DNA of 64,000 nt from Conchocele bisecta (Eukaryota > Mollusca > Bivalvia > Lucinida > Thyasiridae): the NCBI GenBank assembly GCA_029237695.1, contig CM055271.1:87544507-87608506 (forward strand), read 5' to 3'. Under the pieces are notes generated by a model that worked only from the letters and a program-made list of their open reading frames with translations, was not told where the DNA came from and did no database searches. Each line of letters opens with the position of its first letter. Positions within the stretch are counted from its first letter, which is position 1. A program made the position numbers and the translations under genes. Below, piece after piece: positions 22,001 to 33,425 of this stretch.

Positions 22001-23240
22001 TTGCTAGCATGTTAGAAGTGTGTGAAACATAATATTATTGCTAGCATGTTAGAAGTGTGTGAAACATAATATTGTTGCTGGTCCATGTTAGAAGTGTGTG
22101 AAACATAATATTGTTGCTGGTATTGTTGCTGGTCCATGATAGAAGCGTGTGAAACACAATAGTGTTGCTGGTCCATGTTAGAAGCGTGTGAAACATAACA
22201 ATGCTGATAGGACCATGATAGAAGCGTGTGAAACACAGTGGTGTTGCTGGTCCATGTTAAAAGCGTGTGAAACCAGCCCATGTTAGAAGTGTGTGTAGGT
22301 ATGTGTAGGTTCCAGTTAGAAGCGTGTGAAACATAAATTTGTTGCTAGCCCATGTTAGAAGCGTGTGAAACACAATGTTGTTGCTGGTCCATGTTAGGCG
22401 TATGAAACATAATAGTGTTGCTGGTCCATGTTAAAAGCGTGTGAAACCAGCCCATGTTAGAAGTGTGTGTAGGTCTGTGTAGGTCCCAGTTAGAAGCGTG
22501 TGAAACATAAATTTGTTGCTAGCCCATGTTAGAAGCGTGTGAAACATAATATTGTTGCTGGTCCATGTTAGAAGAGTGTGAAACATAATATTGTTGCTGG
22601 TCCATGTTAGAAGCGTGTGAAACATAATATTGTTGCTGGTCCATGTTAGAAGAGTGTGAAACATAATATTGTTGCTGGTCCATGTTAGAAGCGTGTGAAA
22701 CGTTGGTGAAACATAATAGTGTTGCTGTCCAGTTTAGAAGCGTGTGATAATATTGTTGTCCATGTTAGAAGCGTGTGAAACATAATATTGTTTGCTGGTT
22801 TATGTCAGAAGCGTGTGAAACATAATGCTGTTGCTAGCCCGTGTTAGAAGTGTGTGAAACATAATACTGTTGCTAGCCCGTGTTAGAAGCGTGTGAAACA
22901 CAATAGTGTTGCTTGTTGATGTTAGAAGTGTGTGTAGAAGCGTGTTGCTAATCCATGTTAGAAGATGTAATATTTTTGGTATTCCATGTTGCAAGTGTGT
23001 GATATCTTTGCTACTCTGTATTAGATTAAAAGCGTGCAAAACATAATATTTTTGCTAGTGTCCATATAAGAAGAATGTGAAATAATATTGGTGTGGGGCC
23101 GAGTTAGAATCGTGTTGCTAGGCCATGTTGTAAGCATGTGAACATAATATCTTTGCTAATCTATGTTAGATTAGATGCATGCAAAACAGAATATAGTTGC
23201 TAGTCTGTGTGCTATAATGTCATTAGAAGCGAGTGAACAA
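19060..23240. repeat. 39/40-bp satellite array, about 100 units
   Basis: The unit reads GTTAGAAGCGTGTGAAACAT, then AATATTGTTGCTGGTCCAT (39 bp), or ends GCTAGGTCCCA (40 bp). The part before 20300 is rich in 40-bp units. In 19250-19650 many single-base losses occur, by decay or read error. Because 39 is a multiple of three, 39-bp runs are open in two minus frames ([13 protein letters not shown] and [13 protein letters not shown] repeats). I regard these frames as by-products of the satellite. Confidence 0.95.
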
Positions 23241-23498
23241 AACAGTACTGAATACAACGATGACCTACTTTAATACCATCTCTGCAAGTACAAGCGGGAC
23301 ACAGGCGTCTACCATGCAGCTAGAACAAAGGTCAAGGTCACATATACTTGCGATATAACACGAAGCCTCGTTGAATGTGGGGTTAGATACAACAAACAGG
23401 CTTGCCGTCTTGGCAAACATGGAAGGATAGACATTACTGTGAATCGACAAAGTCAGCCATGTGAATTCCCAGATTACCATTCTGATAGCAAAATGACT
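23241..23498. other. non-coding spacer
   Basis: The minus strand is open across 23265-23540, but the frame enters a family C MITE and has no recognisable domain, so I do not call a gene. Confidence 0.4.
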
Positions 23499-23722
23499 GA
23501 ACCCTTTCACCACCACAGACCTGTATAGTGGTATTGGCAAACAGTATAGATCCTGATGAGCCGGCTCGTGACGAGCCGTCTCATCAAGATCAGCACTTTT
23601 TGCATGTAATTTTCATATTTTTTCCGAAAAAAAAACACCCCCTTTTCACAAAAGGACTAGTCTGAAAATCATTTTGTAACAATTGGAAAATCCATTTCAG
23701 TTACTTAGGGGTGAAAGGGTTA
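23499..23722. repeat. MITE family C copy 5
   Basis: AACCCTTTCACCACCACAGA to GGGGTGAAAGGGTTAA with the central hairpin GAGCCGGCTCGTGACGAGCC. Confidence 0.85.
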
Positions 23723-23963
23723 AGGATGCTAAAATCTGTTTTTTTTTGTATTTTTATCTTCTTTTTTTCCCATTCAAAAAAGGTTTTGACAGCGAATAAG
23801 AATCATGGAGATGATTCTCATGTGCAGCCAACTCATGTTTTTGTCACGAAGAAAGACAAATATGAAATGAAAGAGTTTAACACCCCAGCAACAGATTAGA
23901 TCATATAGAGACGTGTGTTTGATTTGATGTCTCAACCGAAATATCAACGGCATGGAAGTACTA

Positions 23964-24203
23964 TTAACCCTTAGACCGCTACACACAACAATTGTCGTCT
24001 GCTGTTGCTTTTATATCTTGCCTTATTTCTCAATAAAAACATGGTTTGACAGCAGTTCAGAATCATTTCCAATGGAAATTATTCTCAAGTGCTGTCAAAG
24101 CATGTTGTAAATTATTCTAAAGTGCTGTCAAAGCATCATTTTGATGGAAAATAGAAAATAAACAACAGACGACAAAAAATTAAGATAGCAGTGTAAGGGT
24201 TAA
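23964..24203. repeat. MITE family E copy 2
   Basis: TTAACCCTTAGACCGCTACA to GTGTAAGGGTTAA, with TTGTCGTCTGCTG and CAGACGACAA inner blocks. Very close to copy 1 at 7389. Confidence 0.85.
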
Positions 24204-24215
24204 ATAATATGTTCA

Positions 24216-24830
24216 CGCCTTGGACAGAGATTGAACGTGCTCGCCTGTATCAAGTGTCCAAATATTCAATCTGTCAAGTAATATTAAAGTATTATCATGA
24301 TGAAGAAACTTGTACAAATGTTTTGACGTAAAAAAGGCTTAAGTGTTTCCACAACCATGTGCAGGTAAACTAGAAAATGTGTTCATAGAACACGGATGCC
24401 CCACATATCGCTTTGATAGTAAACCAGGCAAAATTCCAAGTCCAAATGGGGGAGATAATCCATGGCTCAGTGTCAAAGCAAAAATAGAAATTCACTTTGT
24501 GCATCTACACACCATGAAGAAGCTACATACCAAGCATCAAACCTCCAGCTATTATGATTTAGAAGTGTTACAAGTTACATGGCAAAATTGGAAAATTCTA
24601 AGTCCAAAAGGGGGAGATAATCCACGACCCGGGGGTCTAATAAAAAATCTAAATAAACTGTGCGCATCTACTCATCATAAGGAAGCTACTTACCAAGTTT
24701 CAGGTCTGTAGCTAGTATGGTTTAAAAGTTTTACGAGTTAAAAGGCAACATTGATTGAACCCACAGCCTCTGGATTGGAAGTCTAATGCCCAACTAAGGA
24801 CCACATCCCCATCCATTGAGGTAAATATGA
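24216..24830. repeat. dispersed repeat with tandem AGTCCAAAWGGGGGAGATAA modules and a tRNA-like end
   Basis: 24238-24330 matches 48540-48630 (ATCAAGTGTCCAAATATT). AATTCCAAGTCCAAATGGGG (24431) and AATTCTAAGTCCAAAAGGGG (24595) are a tandem pair. CTAGAAAATGTGTTCATAGA recurs at 53820. 24733-24790 on the minus strand reads TTAGTTGGGCATTAGACT and GTGGGTTCAATC, like A and B boxes. A decayed SINE or composite retroposon is likely. Confidence 0.55.
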
Positions 24831-25159
24831 ACAAAAAGTGACAATGATACATATGGTCCATGTAAACGATGTTGATTACCATAATAAACCTAAATATTTA
24901 TTTGGGTAAACACGTAGAAATATATGGTTTCCCCACAGCATGCCAATATTTAGGGTTTGTATGGCCAGTACTGGTCTAATCACAATAACAATGTATTTGG
25001 ATACAATTTGTTTTGGGAAACCCCTATTTAATAGGGGTTTCCCAAATCAAAATGTGTCCGAATATGTAGGGTTATTTCGGTATCAGGCTGCTTGTGTGCA
25101 CAAATAGGGCCCAGTTCAAGTAAGCTTCATGTTAATATTGCAACCACAACAAGGTACTT

Positions 25160-25384
25160 TTAACCCTTACACTGCCGAATTAATTTTTGTCGTCTGCTGC
25201 TTATTTTAATATTTCCATTTTTTGTAACAAAAACGTGGTCTGGCATCACTTTAGAATCATTTCCATCGGAAATGATTCTAAAGTGCTGCCAAACCATGTT
25301 TTATTGATGAAAAACAAACTACGAAACAACCAAACTACGAAACAACGGCAGACGACAATTTTTACTTCCCGCATTGTTAGGGTG
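25160..25384. repeat. MITE family E copy 3
   Basis: TTAACCCTTACACTGCCGAA with TTGTCGTCTGCTGC, and CGGCAGACGACAA at the right; the centre AATCATTTCCATCGGAAATGA is a hairpin. Confidence 0.8.
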
Positions 25385-25623
25385 AACATATAACCTTTCT
25401 AACAGTACAATCTATCTACCATCCAATCACTAAATTCTATTAAAGCCATCATCAGCAATCTTAAAATCTAGTCTAGTTCACTATTATTTATAGCTAGAAC
25501 GAAAATAAATATTCTATTGAAAGTAGCTATTAAAATAAATAAGACCGAAAAAAAAAATGTTGTATACTTTTTATATGAAATGTGATTATGACGTTTATCT
25601 ATTCATTTGATGGTCTTGCCTAC
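25385..25623. other. AT-rich intron or downstream sequence
   Basis: Lies downstream of the last UNC80 exon seen, so it is probably intron. No feature is supported. Confidence 0.4.
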
Positions 25624-25880
25624 AAGTAAAACAGGAAGTAGCCTTATGAAATTATTTTCTTCTTTTTGCTACCTTACATATGAGTAAAATGTAACAGCAA
25701 CTAGCATTCTGTAATTATTGTCATTAGGAATAAAATGTAACAGCCAATTGTCTTGTTTTTCATGTACGAGTAAAATATAACAGCAATTGGCATTCTGTAA
25801 TTATTGTCATTAGGAATAAAATGTAACAGCCAATTGTCTTGTTTTTCATGTACGAGTAAAATATAACAGCAATTGGCATT
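25624..25880. repeat. 86-bp minisatellite next to the last UNC80 5' splice site
   Basis: ATTCTGTAATTATTGTCATT recurs at 25706 and 25792, with AATGTAACAGCCAATTGTCT in each unit; about two and a half units. It begins about 30 nt into the intron after the exon ending at 25913. Confidence 0.75.
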
Positions 25881-25912
25881 ATCCGGATGTTGAATGTAAC
25901 AGCAGCCGGTAC

Positions 25913-26099
25913 CTTCCTCGTGATCTTCGCTAGCATGATGTAGGGATGGTTCCACTGCAGCGAGCTGGGTAACGGACACCGTTGTCATGGGAAACTTCTC
26001 ACGACCGACGCGTTTTCTCTCCTCCTCGCACTGAAGAGCTCGGCGAATCATTTCCTGTTGTTGTTTACGCCGTGTCGTGGTCGCAGTCACCAGGGATTT
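25913..26099 (-). CDS. UNC80: UNC80 exon (11th in window)
   Basis: The minus-strand exon follows CCATCCACAG and ends before GTACCG. It is 187 bp, starts in phase 0 and leaves one base of the next codon. It encodes 62 residues, beginning KSLVTATTTRRKQQ, then a charged helix IRRALQCEEERKRVG and REKFPMTTVSVTQLAAVEP, ending ASEDHEE. This stretch directly follows the EEVTVNQEQT exon in phase, as expected for UNC80. The acceptor and the first nine exon bases are copied 304 bp upstream at 26395-26447. The next exon is not in the window, so the intron below is at least 25 kb. Confidence 0.88.
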
Positions 26100-26143
26100 C
26101 TGTGGATGGATTTGGTGTGTTTGAACATAGCACTGAGCTCCAG

Positions 26144-26394
26144 TAGCCTATTTCACCAATAATGCAAAGTATAGTTTTGTAGCAAAGTATACTTTGAGGG
26201 AGAAATTTTAAATTTTAGGATAAATTTATAAATTTTTATTATACTGAATTTATTACATTATCACAGCCATTATGGCTGTGATAATGTAATAAATGCAGTA
26301 TAATAATTCTGCATACTTTTAATCATCAAATATATGCAGTTGTTAGTTTTATATGAAATAATGCATTTCAGGAAAAATAAATGATTACTCCCTC
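26144..26394. repeat. MITE family B copy 3, right-truncated, between 53-bp direct repeats
   Basis: TAGCCTATTTCACCAATAAT and the complete central hairpin are present, but the copy stops at ATGATTACTCCCTC. The 53 bases before it (26091-26143) recur after it (26395-26447) with two mismatches. Confidence 0.85.
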
Positions 26395-26447
26395 CAGGGA
26401 TTTCTGTGGATGGATTTGGTGTGTTTGAACATAGCACTGAACTGCAG
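26395..26447 (-). repeat. copy of the UNC80 splice acceptor and first exon bases
   Basis: CAGGGATTTCTGTGGATGGA and the following 33 bases repeat 26091-26143. On the minus strand the copy reads CCATCCACAG then AAATCCCTG, the same acceptor and the first nine exon bases of the exon at 26099. It is a potential decoy acceptor. Confidence 0.85.
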
Positions 26448-26479
26448 GGGCCCGTTTCACATAGGCAGCCTATGCTCAA

Positions 26480-26481
<2 letters not shown>
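26448..26481. repeat. left part of a family G MITE split by the LINE
   Basis: GGGCCCGTTTCAC joins an AGGCAGCCTATGCTCAAT core by internal deletion. The other part resumes at 29584 with TCAATAAATGTAAATCC. Confidence 0.75.
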
Positions 26482-26680
<199 letters not shown>

Positions 26681-26915
26681 ATACTGTGCACGCTCCAATC
26701 GGAGCATTTTGACAGGAAATATGGTGGCAAGTTGCGTTGATCAAGTACATATGAACAAAAAAAAAACAAAAAAAAAACAACATATATATGTGGTACTAAT
26801 ATTTTACACAAGGATATTGAAAAAGACCAAAGATAGACTTGCCACTAAAACTATTTACAAGAAGTGGGTGTCTGCTACATGAGAAAAAACAACATCATGT
26901 AGCAGACTGTTCCAT

Positions 26916-29578
26916 TTAAATTTTGGATTTGAACCTGGATACGGTTTCTGAGGAAACAATATCGATAGGTAGACAGTTCCATAACGGTATAAGCTTGGGA
27001 AAAAATGAGAATTTGAAAGAATCCGAGTAAGCCAGTGGTCTACTGTATTGATACGGGTGTTTGGCAGAGGATCGAGTTGACCTGGGATTAGCAACCAGAT
27101 GGAGGTACGTGTTTTTGTCAATCTCAACAAGGTCTTTGTGGATTTTGTAGAAGAATATGAGGCAGGCCTGGTCCCTACGTTGGGCTAGAGTTGGCCATGA
27201 CAGATCTTCTAGCATGTCGCCAACGTGGCTTTGGTTTCGCCATCTTTTACAACACCACCTAGCAGCAGTTCTCTGAATTTTTTCAACTTTACTAATGTCT
27301 GAAACTGTATATGGGCTCCAAATGCTAGCAGCAAATTCCAGTTGAGGCCTGATCATAGTTTTGTAGGCTATGTCTCTTGTACATTTGGGAGCAAGGGCAA
27401 GGTTTCGTCTAAGAAAACCAAGTGTTCTGTTTGCTTTGCTGGTAACGTTTTGGATATGTGTGCCCCAGGACAGATTATTAGTAAAGGTAAGTCCTAAATA
27501 TTTTGCAGAGGGTACGCTTTCCAGTATCTGGTCATGAAGACTATAGTCGTATACAAGTTGAGAATTTGGCAGGTGACTACTGACTCCGAGGGTGTGACAT
27601 TTTGAAGCATTAAATTTCATGAGCCATGTTGTTTCCCACTTAGCGAGTTTGGCAATGTCGTCTTGAAGAGCTTGGCAATCTGTATCTCTACTTATGTTTC
27701 AATAGAGAACACAGTCGTCAGCAAAGAGACGGACAGAGGAATTTACATCATCCGGCAGATTATTAATGTAGAGGAGAAACAAGACTGGGCCCAGGACAGA
27801 ACCCTGGGGGACACCTGATAAGACGTCTGCTGGGTCTGAAGCAACACCATCCAGAACAACCTTTTGGGTTCGGCCTGAAAGAAAAGAATGAATCCATTTG
27901 TTTGTGGTTCCCCTTATCCCATAGAAGTCAAGTTTGTGTACTAGTCTGCGATGGGGGACTTTGTCAAAAGCTTTGGCAAAGTCCATGATAATGATATCTG
28001 TTTGCCTGTGACCTTTATTGTTTGCCCTGTCTAGGTTGGAGGAGAGATCATGAACAAATTGTACAAGTTGGGATTCACATGACCTGCGACTTCTAAATCC
28101 GTGCTGGGAGTCTACTATTATTTTGTTTGTCTCTGCATGTTACATTATGTTGCTAACGATTACGTGCTCTAGTGTTTTGCAGCAAATGCATGTTAGGGAA
28201 ACTGGGCGGGGTAGTTAGCAGGGTCTATTTTTATTTTTCGCCTTTTTTGAAAATAGGTGCAACATTGGCCAGGCGCCAGTCATCAGGAACTATGCCAGAC
28301 TGAATAGATTTGTTGAAGATACAAGCCAGTATCGGGCTTATCTCCTTTCGGCATTCACTCAGGACACGAGAACTGATATTATCCGGTCCTGTAGCTTTGT
28401 GAGGGTTAAGCTTGCCAAGTAGCTTTTCAATGCCATACTTGTCAATAGTCATATCGGCCATGCTCTGATATGGGCTTTGTCCTTTATCTGGGAGGGAACC
28501 ATCAGGTTCGGCAGTGAAGACAGACTTAAACTGGGCATTTAAAATGTCAGCCTTGGTTTTATTGTCTGATCTCAAGATACCATTATCTCTAAGGGAAGCT
28601 ATATTGGAGGAGTCTTTTTTTTGGTTTTGATAAAAGACCAGAACTTTTTGTTTATTGTTCTGTTGTGCTCATTGTCCGAGTCGTTCGGCTCATCAGAAAA
28701 AATACCAGATATGTATCGCCAGTAGGCATCTCGAATTGATTTTTGAACATGCGCTCTAAATTTATTGTATTTAGTCTTGAGCTCAGTGGATGTAGAGTGT
28801 TTTACTTTATGGTACAATTTCTCACGCTTGTGGATTAGGCGTTTAATGGATGTGTCTATCCAGGGACAACTATATTTGGATTTGGTCATTTTGGATGGAA
28901 TGAACCTGTCTATAGCAAGTGATAGTTCATCCCTGAACTCAGACCACATTTCATTGACCGACTTGTCAAGTGAAGAAGTAGGGAAATTGACACTAAATGT
29001 CCTAAGATAGTCCCGGAGGCCTTCCATGTCTGCCCGCTTGTATAGATGAATTTTTCGTGGTGATTGACGAGTTCTCTTGGCCTTGATGTCATACTCCGCA
29101 AAGACAATATCATGATCAGATTTGCCTATAGGGGGCATACCTTTCACTCGAGTGACTGGGGCAGGATTGTTTGTAAGTAAGATATCTAATGTTTTGTCAA
29201 GTCTTTTGGGAATATTGATAACCTGGGACAGGCTGTGTTCTTGGGCAATGTCTACCAACTGTCTCTGAATGTCGACTTTGGGGACACCAGGAGGTACGTG
29301 TTAGTTGGCCCAATCAACATCACCGCAATTGAAATCCCCCCCAATAAGTATGTTTGCATTTTTATAGGACATTATCCTGTGCAGTGAGGAATTAAATTGA
29401 TCAAGGTAGTCTGGGTCCGTTACATCTGGTGGCCGGTAAAAGGAACAAAGGTATAGGGCCTCACACACTACAATCTCCAATTTGCACCACACACCTTCGC
29501 AGTTGCTCTGGAGCTCGGGAGTGGTTGAACAAAGAAAACTCCTTTTTATGAGCTAGGAATACACCACCATGAGCATCC
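26916..29578 (-). pseudogene. LINE ORF2: endonuclease remnant, reverse transcriptase, C-terminal domain
   Basis: In order on the minus strand: the end of an AP-like endonuclease (DAHGGVFLAHKK; LYLCSFYRPPD; ILIGGDFNCGDVDW near 29330); a linker with SKYSCPWIDTSIKRL; and the RT start (LNPHKATGPDNI; IPDDWRLANV-like; APIFKKGEK near 28235). The RT core follows (MDFAKAFDKVPH; GVPQGSVLGP near 27805; catalytic FADD near 27710), then a C-terminal domain (AKYLGLTFTNNLSW; RPQLEFAASIW). The motif set fits CR1-like elements. It copies its own RNA by target-primed reverse transcription in intact relatives. This copy has lost the endonuclease start, has a TGA just after FADDCVLY, breaks around 28140-28230 and 28590, and a stop near 29300. 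Confidence 0.9.
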
Positions 29579-29583
29579 CCTGG

Positions 29584-29680
29584 TCAATAAATGTAAATCC
29601 ATCAATTCAAATTTGCAGACAATTCTAAATTTGCGCTTACGAACATTTTAGTCGTAAGAAGTTTAGTGAAACGGCCCCCT
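29584..29680. repeat. right part of the split family G MITE
   Basis: TCAATAAATGTAAATCCATC through CTTACGAACATTTTAGTCGT to GTTTAGTGAAACGGCCCCC, the normal right half of family G. Confidence 0.8.
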
Positions 29681-29959
29681 GTAGCCTATTTCACCAACAT
29701 TGCAAAGTATACTTATCTAGCAAAGTATACTTTGAGGGAGTAATCATTTATTTTTCCCGAAATGCATTATTTCATATAGAACTAACGACTGTATATATTT
29801 GATGAGTAAAAGTATGCAGAATTATTATACTGAATGTATTACATTATCACAGCCAAAATGGCTGTGATAATGTAATAAATTCAGTATAATAAAAATTTAT
29901 AAATTAAAGTATACTTTGCTAATAAAGTATACTTTGCAATTTTGATGAAATCTGCTACA
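29681..29959. repeat. MITE family B copy 4
   Basis: GTAGCCTATTTCACCAACAT to a CTGCTAC end, with the full hairpin CACAGCCAAAATGGCTGTG. It directly abuts family G on one side and family Q on the other. Confidence 0.85.
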
Positions 29960-30212
29960 GATAAGCTGCGTATTGGAGCACTTATTTTAGTAGAATACGC
30001 ATTGATTATCAAAAGTGGGAGTACAAAATACTTACAACAATGTGAAAATACGCTTTGATTTTCAAATCGAGTAGTGAAAATATTGTAATAAACATGATAA
30101 AGTTGAAAATTGACTTTATAGTTGAGCTGCAAAAAGCAAACACTGTTTGGTTTTTGCAGCTCAAATGAGTGAAATTTTAAATTTGTTATACTTTTTATTA
30201 TGTGTTCCCTAT
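29958..30212. repeat. family Q element copy 1
   Basis: AGATAAGCTGCGTATTGG, GAATACGCATTGATTATCAA and the hairpin GAGCTGCAAAAAGCAAAC/TTTTTGCAGCTC recur at 54232-54599. The element ends about 20 nt inside the intron from the UNC80 splice donor at 30232. Confidence 0.65.
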
Positions 30213-30232
30213 TGTCTCAAACATAAACGTAC

Positions 30233-30367
30233 CGTCTGTTCCTGGTTGACCGTGACCTCCTCTATCTTGGCCTTGAAGTGGGGGACCCAGGGCGGGTCTA
30301 TGGGCACCTGAACCGGCAGCCCGATGGTGGGCGATGGCAGGGTGAAGTCAATCCCCGGGGGTGGCAC
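30233..30367 (-). CDS. UNC80: UNC80 exon (10th)
   Basis: 135 bp, phase 0 to 0, after CTGGATCAG and before GTACGT. The 45 residues include PPPGIDFTLPSPTIGLPV and DPPWVPHFKAKIEEVT, then VNQEQT. This proline-rich segment is, to my knowledge, a strongly conserved part of UNC80 proteins and is one of the best identifiers of the gene here. Confidence 0.92.
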
Positions 30368-30522
30368 CTGATCCAGGATTGGTCATACATATAAAGAGGG
30401 CAATAGGTGGACAATGGACTAAAACAGTTTACTCGACAGAATCCATTTTACAGTTAATTAATACATAAATATGGAAATTTTCTACATAATAGACCATGAG
30501 CCAAAATAATAATAATCTTAAA

Positions 30523-30764
30523 TTAACCCTTTCATCCCTATAAAGTAGCTGGAATGGATTTTGATATGTTAATTTTGCAACCAATCTAACCGTCACAAAA
30601 TGATTTTCAGACTAGTCCATTTATGAAAAGGGGGTATTTAAGTTCTCAAAAATATGAAAAATTATTACTGTGCAGATCCTGATGAGACGGCTCGTCACGA
30701 GCCGGCTCATCTGGATCTACACTGTTTGCCAACACCACTATACAGGCCTTTGGTGTTGAAAGGT
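30523..30764. repeat. MITE family C copy 6
   Basis: TTAACCCTTTCATCCCTATA to GGTGTTGAAAGGTGAA, centre GACGGCTCGTCACGAGCCGG. It lies in the intron between exons 9 and 10. Confidence 0.8.
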
Positions 30765-30849
30765 GAACCCTGTATATATTTAGAGGTGAAAGTGTTGAGG
30801 GACACCGCTCAGGTTTTTTACTTCAACAAACAAGAATGACAGTGCTTAT

Positions 30850-31207
30850 ATAATTCCATTACAAAAATATTTACACAATTCCCTGACATTTGATTGGCTC
30901 GTAGCAAATCTCTGTCCAAAATTTATATCCCAGTAAACTCCCACGTGGAACTACTTTCCGTAACCGTGAGGCGCAGTTAAAATAATTCTTAAGAAAATGG
31001 AAAATAAACACATTTTCTTGATGAATTTATTTCAAATGCTGGAATTATAAGGAATTAATGGCCTTTTTGTGGAATTTATCGGGGATATAAACTTGGAAAA
31101 GTCGCAGGAATACTGGACGAGGCCTTCCGGCCTTCGTCCAGTATTCCCGCGACTTTTCCAAGTTTATACCCCGATAAATTCCACAAAAAGGCCATTCATT
31201 CCTATAG
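30850..31207. repeat. MITE family H copy 3
   Basis: Same plan as 13115-13472, including the GGCCTTCCGGCCTTCG centre and the CCATTCATTCCTATA end. It ends about 70 nt from the UNC80 exon at 31280. Confidence 0.85.
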
Positions 31208-31279
31208 TAAACACTTTAGCTTGTAGAAGCTCTGTAATGTGGGAGGAAGCTGGAGTACCCGGGGAACCCCCGTACAGAC

Positions 31280-31352
31280 CTTGAAGGTGACATGCGCGCC
31301 TTCCTCCATTCGCGGCCAGACCTGGTGCCGGAATCTCCACAGTGCACCGAAC
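31280..31352 (-). CDS. UNC80: UNC80 exon (9th)
   Basis: 73 bp, after ATATTTGGCAG and before GTCTGT. One base completes an AG|G arginine codon; 24 codons follow, FGALWRFRHQVWPRMEEGAH then VTFK. The Trp-rich motif is a further recognisable UNC80 segment. A very short exon between two MITEs. Confidence 0.9.
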
Positions 31353-31398
31353 CTGCCAAATATAACAGACACATCAAACTGACAGTCCTGTCAGTAAC

Positions 31399-31487
31399 AT
31401 CAGGGGCCAGGTTCACTAAACTTTGTACGACTAAAATGTTTGTAAGTGTAAAATTATGATAGTCTGTAAATTTCACATTAAGAATGG
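31399..31487. repeat. family G fragment
   Basis: GGGGCCAGGTTCACTAAACT, TACGACTAAAATGTTTGTAA and AATTATGATAGTCTGTAAAT match the left arm of family G. The right arm is absent. Confidence 0.7.
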
Positions 31488-31576
31488 GCGTTTCATTGAT
31501 GAAATGGTGAACAGTGCAGATCCTGATCAGACTGTGTGGATGCACAGGCTGATCTGGACCTACTCCATTCAAAGCC
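31487..31576. repeat. family A fragment
   Basis: GTTTCATTGATGAAATGG, AGTGCAGATCCTGATCAGAC and GCTGATCTGGACCTAC match the interior hairpin of family A. Confidence 0.6.
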
Positions 31577-31795
31577 AAATATGTGTTAATGTTTATGCCA
31601 AATTGCCACTTGTCCAGATCGAAAATTCACTCGCCAATATGAATGGACACAGGACTCCAGATAATGAATTAATAATTGAGTATTTTCACTCCATCATATC
31701 TGAAGCAATTGGGTATTTCAATATTTGAATTGGGTAAAATAAAATCTCACTACTGTTTACACATCAACAGACAGCAATTATTGAATAGTTTTCTT

Positions 31796-31905
31796 CAAAA
31801 TGAAAACATGTCTTGGCATTTCATTAGAATTGTCTCCTTGGAGACAATTCTAATGAAATACCAAGATGTGTTTTCATGGAAAGAAAGAAAAATATGCTAT
31901 ATTTG
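31796..31905. repeat. family F fragment with its own central hairpin
   Basis: AACATGTCTTGGCATTTCAT pairs with the complement after the centre AATTGTCTCCTTGGAGACAAT. Confidence 0.7.
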
Positions 31906-32098
31906 TGGTCTGTTTATTGTTTTCTGTAGCATGATAAAGGTACCACAAATTTGTTATTGCTTTTTGATACTCGCTACTTCTGATTTCAATTGGGTTTTTG
32001 GCAATTTTAATTGGGTATTTACGCAAATACGCAGCTTATCTGGAGCTCTTGGACAAATGGATTTGTCGAGGTCAGATTATGATCGACTAAATGAGCAC

Positions 32099-32207
32099 CT
32101 GAGAACAGCGTTAATCCTCTGGTTTGTGTCGTCGTGCTGAAGTTCCTTGTACACCATGGTCTGGGCCTTCTCTGGTGCCTTCACGGACGCAATCAGAAAT
32201 ACACTCG
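32099..32207 (-). CDS. UNC80: UNC80 exon (8th)
   Basis: 109 bp, after TGATCATTTCAG and before GTGCTC. Two bases complete an alanine codon. It reads SVFLIASVKAPEKAQTMV, YKELQHDDTNQR and INAVL, leaving AG for the next exon. The helix-turn-helix character fits the ARM/HEAT-like superhelix of UNC80. Confidence 0.9.
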
Positions 32208-32462
32208 CTGAAATGATCATTTAATATTTACCGTGGTTAACCCTGTCACCCCTAAGTATCTGGAATGGACACTCCCATGTTATTTTTTATAGACTATTCC
32301 ATTTATCAGAAATGAGTACTGTTCTTAGAAATAAGAAAATATCTGCAAATGCATTTGTTGGAACATTTCTAAATGTCAAATCCGAAAGACGGCTAAACAA
32401 ACATATTTTTGCACTCGCATAAAAGTGTTTCCCATGTTGAAACTAGTATTTTTCTACAATTA

Positions 32463-33216
32463 CAGTGGAACCCCTCCAAACCGGACCCCCTCTATACCGA
32501 ACATACGACCACGTCCCGAATATTCTGCTATATAAACGCATTAGTTTCTACCCCTCTATTCCGGAACCCCTCTACTCCGTAATCCGGACGCCAATTCAAG
32601 TACCAAAACCATATTTCAGCGTTAAAATAACCCCCGAAAACCGGAAACACGGTCACCTGTCAGGATGTCATCCAAGAAATACACCGCGCCCAATTTCAAT
32701 GTTGTTGTTTCAAGCAGGTGTCAAAATCACACCGTGTTTACAATAGACTGGTTCCTGGTAGTATTGTTCAGCTCTGGTTCCCAAAATGCGGAGCCACGAG
32801 AATGAGACGTCGGCATTACAAAGTTAAGAATCTATTCAATACATGCAACCTAAATACGAGACATGTTTGCTGTTTTACAAGCTCATTACAATAGCATGGT
32901 TCACAATTTAATTATACGCGTACGTAACAATTACGGAAATAAAATAATCGGCACATTATTTGTGAACCCACCGACCGATTAATTGAGACACAGACCTAGA
33001 ATATTATCTGTGATTGAGATAATCTGATAATGTGTGTACATATGCTTTCAATATGGTAATAATGCCATTATGGTATATACTATACAAATCCAAGAGTTAA
33101 TGATGGAAAACATACATTTCCTTAACTGGAAATAGAAAACCCCTCTAAACCGAAAACCCCTATAAACCAAACTTTTCAGTCTGTCCCCAGGGTGTTCGGT
33201 TTAGAGGGAACCACAC
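32463..33216. repeat. pogo/Tigger-type non-autonomous element
   Basis: After a TA, the left end reads CAGTGGAACCCCTCCAAACC and GGACC; the right end reads GTGTTCGGTTTAGAGGGAAC. Both match the CAGTGGAACC...AAACCGGACA type of terminal repeat. The interior has no transposase frame. Confidence 0.7.
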
Positions 33217-33246
33217 ATCCTGATTTCAGGATACAAGTCCTGAAAA

Positions 33247-33425
33247 TTCTAGGGATTCCGCTGACGATCGCCATTTTCGCAATTGGCGATAAAAATAAAC
33301 AATTGGCTATAAAAAATTGCAATTTTCGAAAAAATATAAAAAAAAAAAAAAAAAAAAATTTTTTTTAGATTTTTTTGAAGTGGCGATTTTTTTATTTTCC
33401 TCAGCGGAATCCCTGAATTCCCCCT
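33247..33425. repeat. family P palindromic element copy 1
   Basis: GGGATTCCGCTGACGATCGC and complement CCTCAGCGGAATCCCTG, with GCGATAAAAATAAACAATTG blocks and a long A/T run (33338-33368) at the centre. Confidence 0.7.

Noticed and set aside
23265..23540. 91-codon minus frame ending CSSCMVDACVPLVLAEMVLK
   Set aside because: Enters a family C MITE at its start, has no known domain, and no splice-site logic links it to UNC80.
24733..24790. Possible tRNA gene on the minus strand
   Set aside because: A and B box-like words are present, but no full cloverleaf can be drawn; a SINE head is more likely.
32465..32746. 93-codon plus frame starting at a pogo-type terminal repeat
   Set aside because: It starts in the terminal inverted repeat and has no transposase motif.
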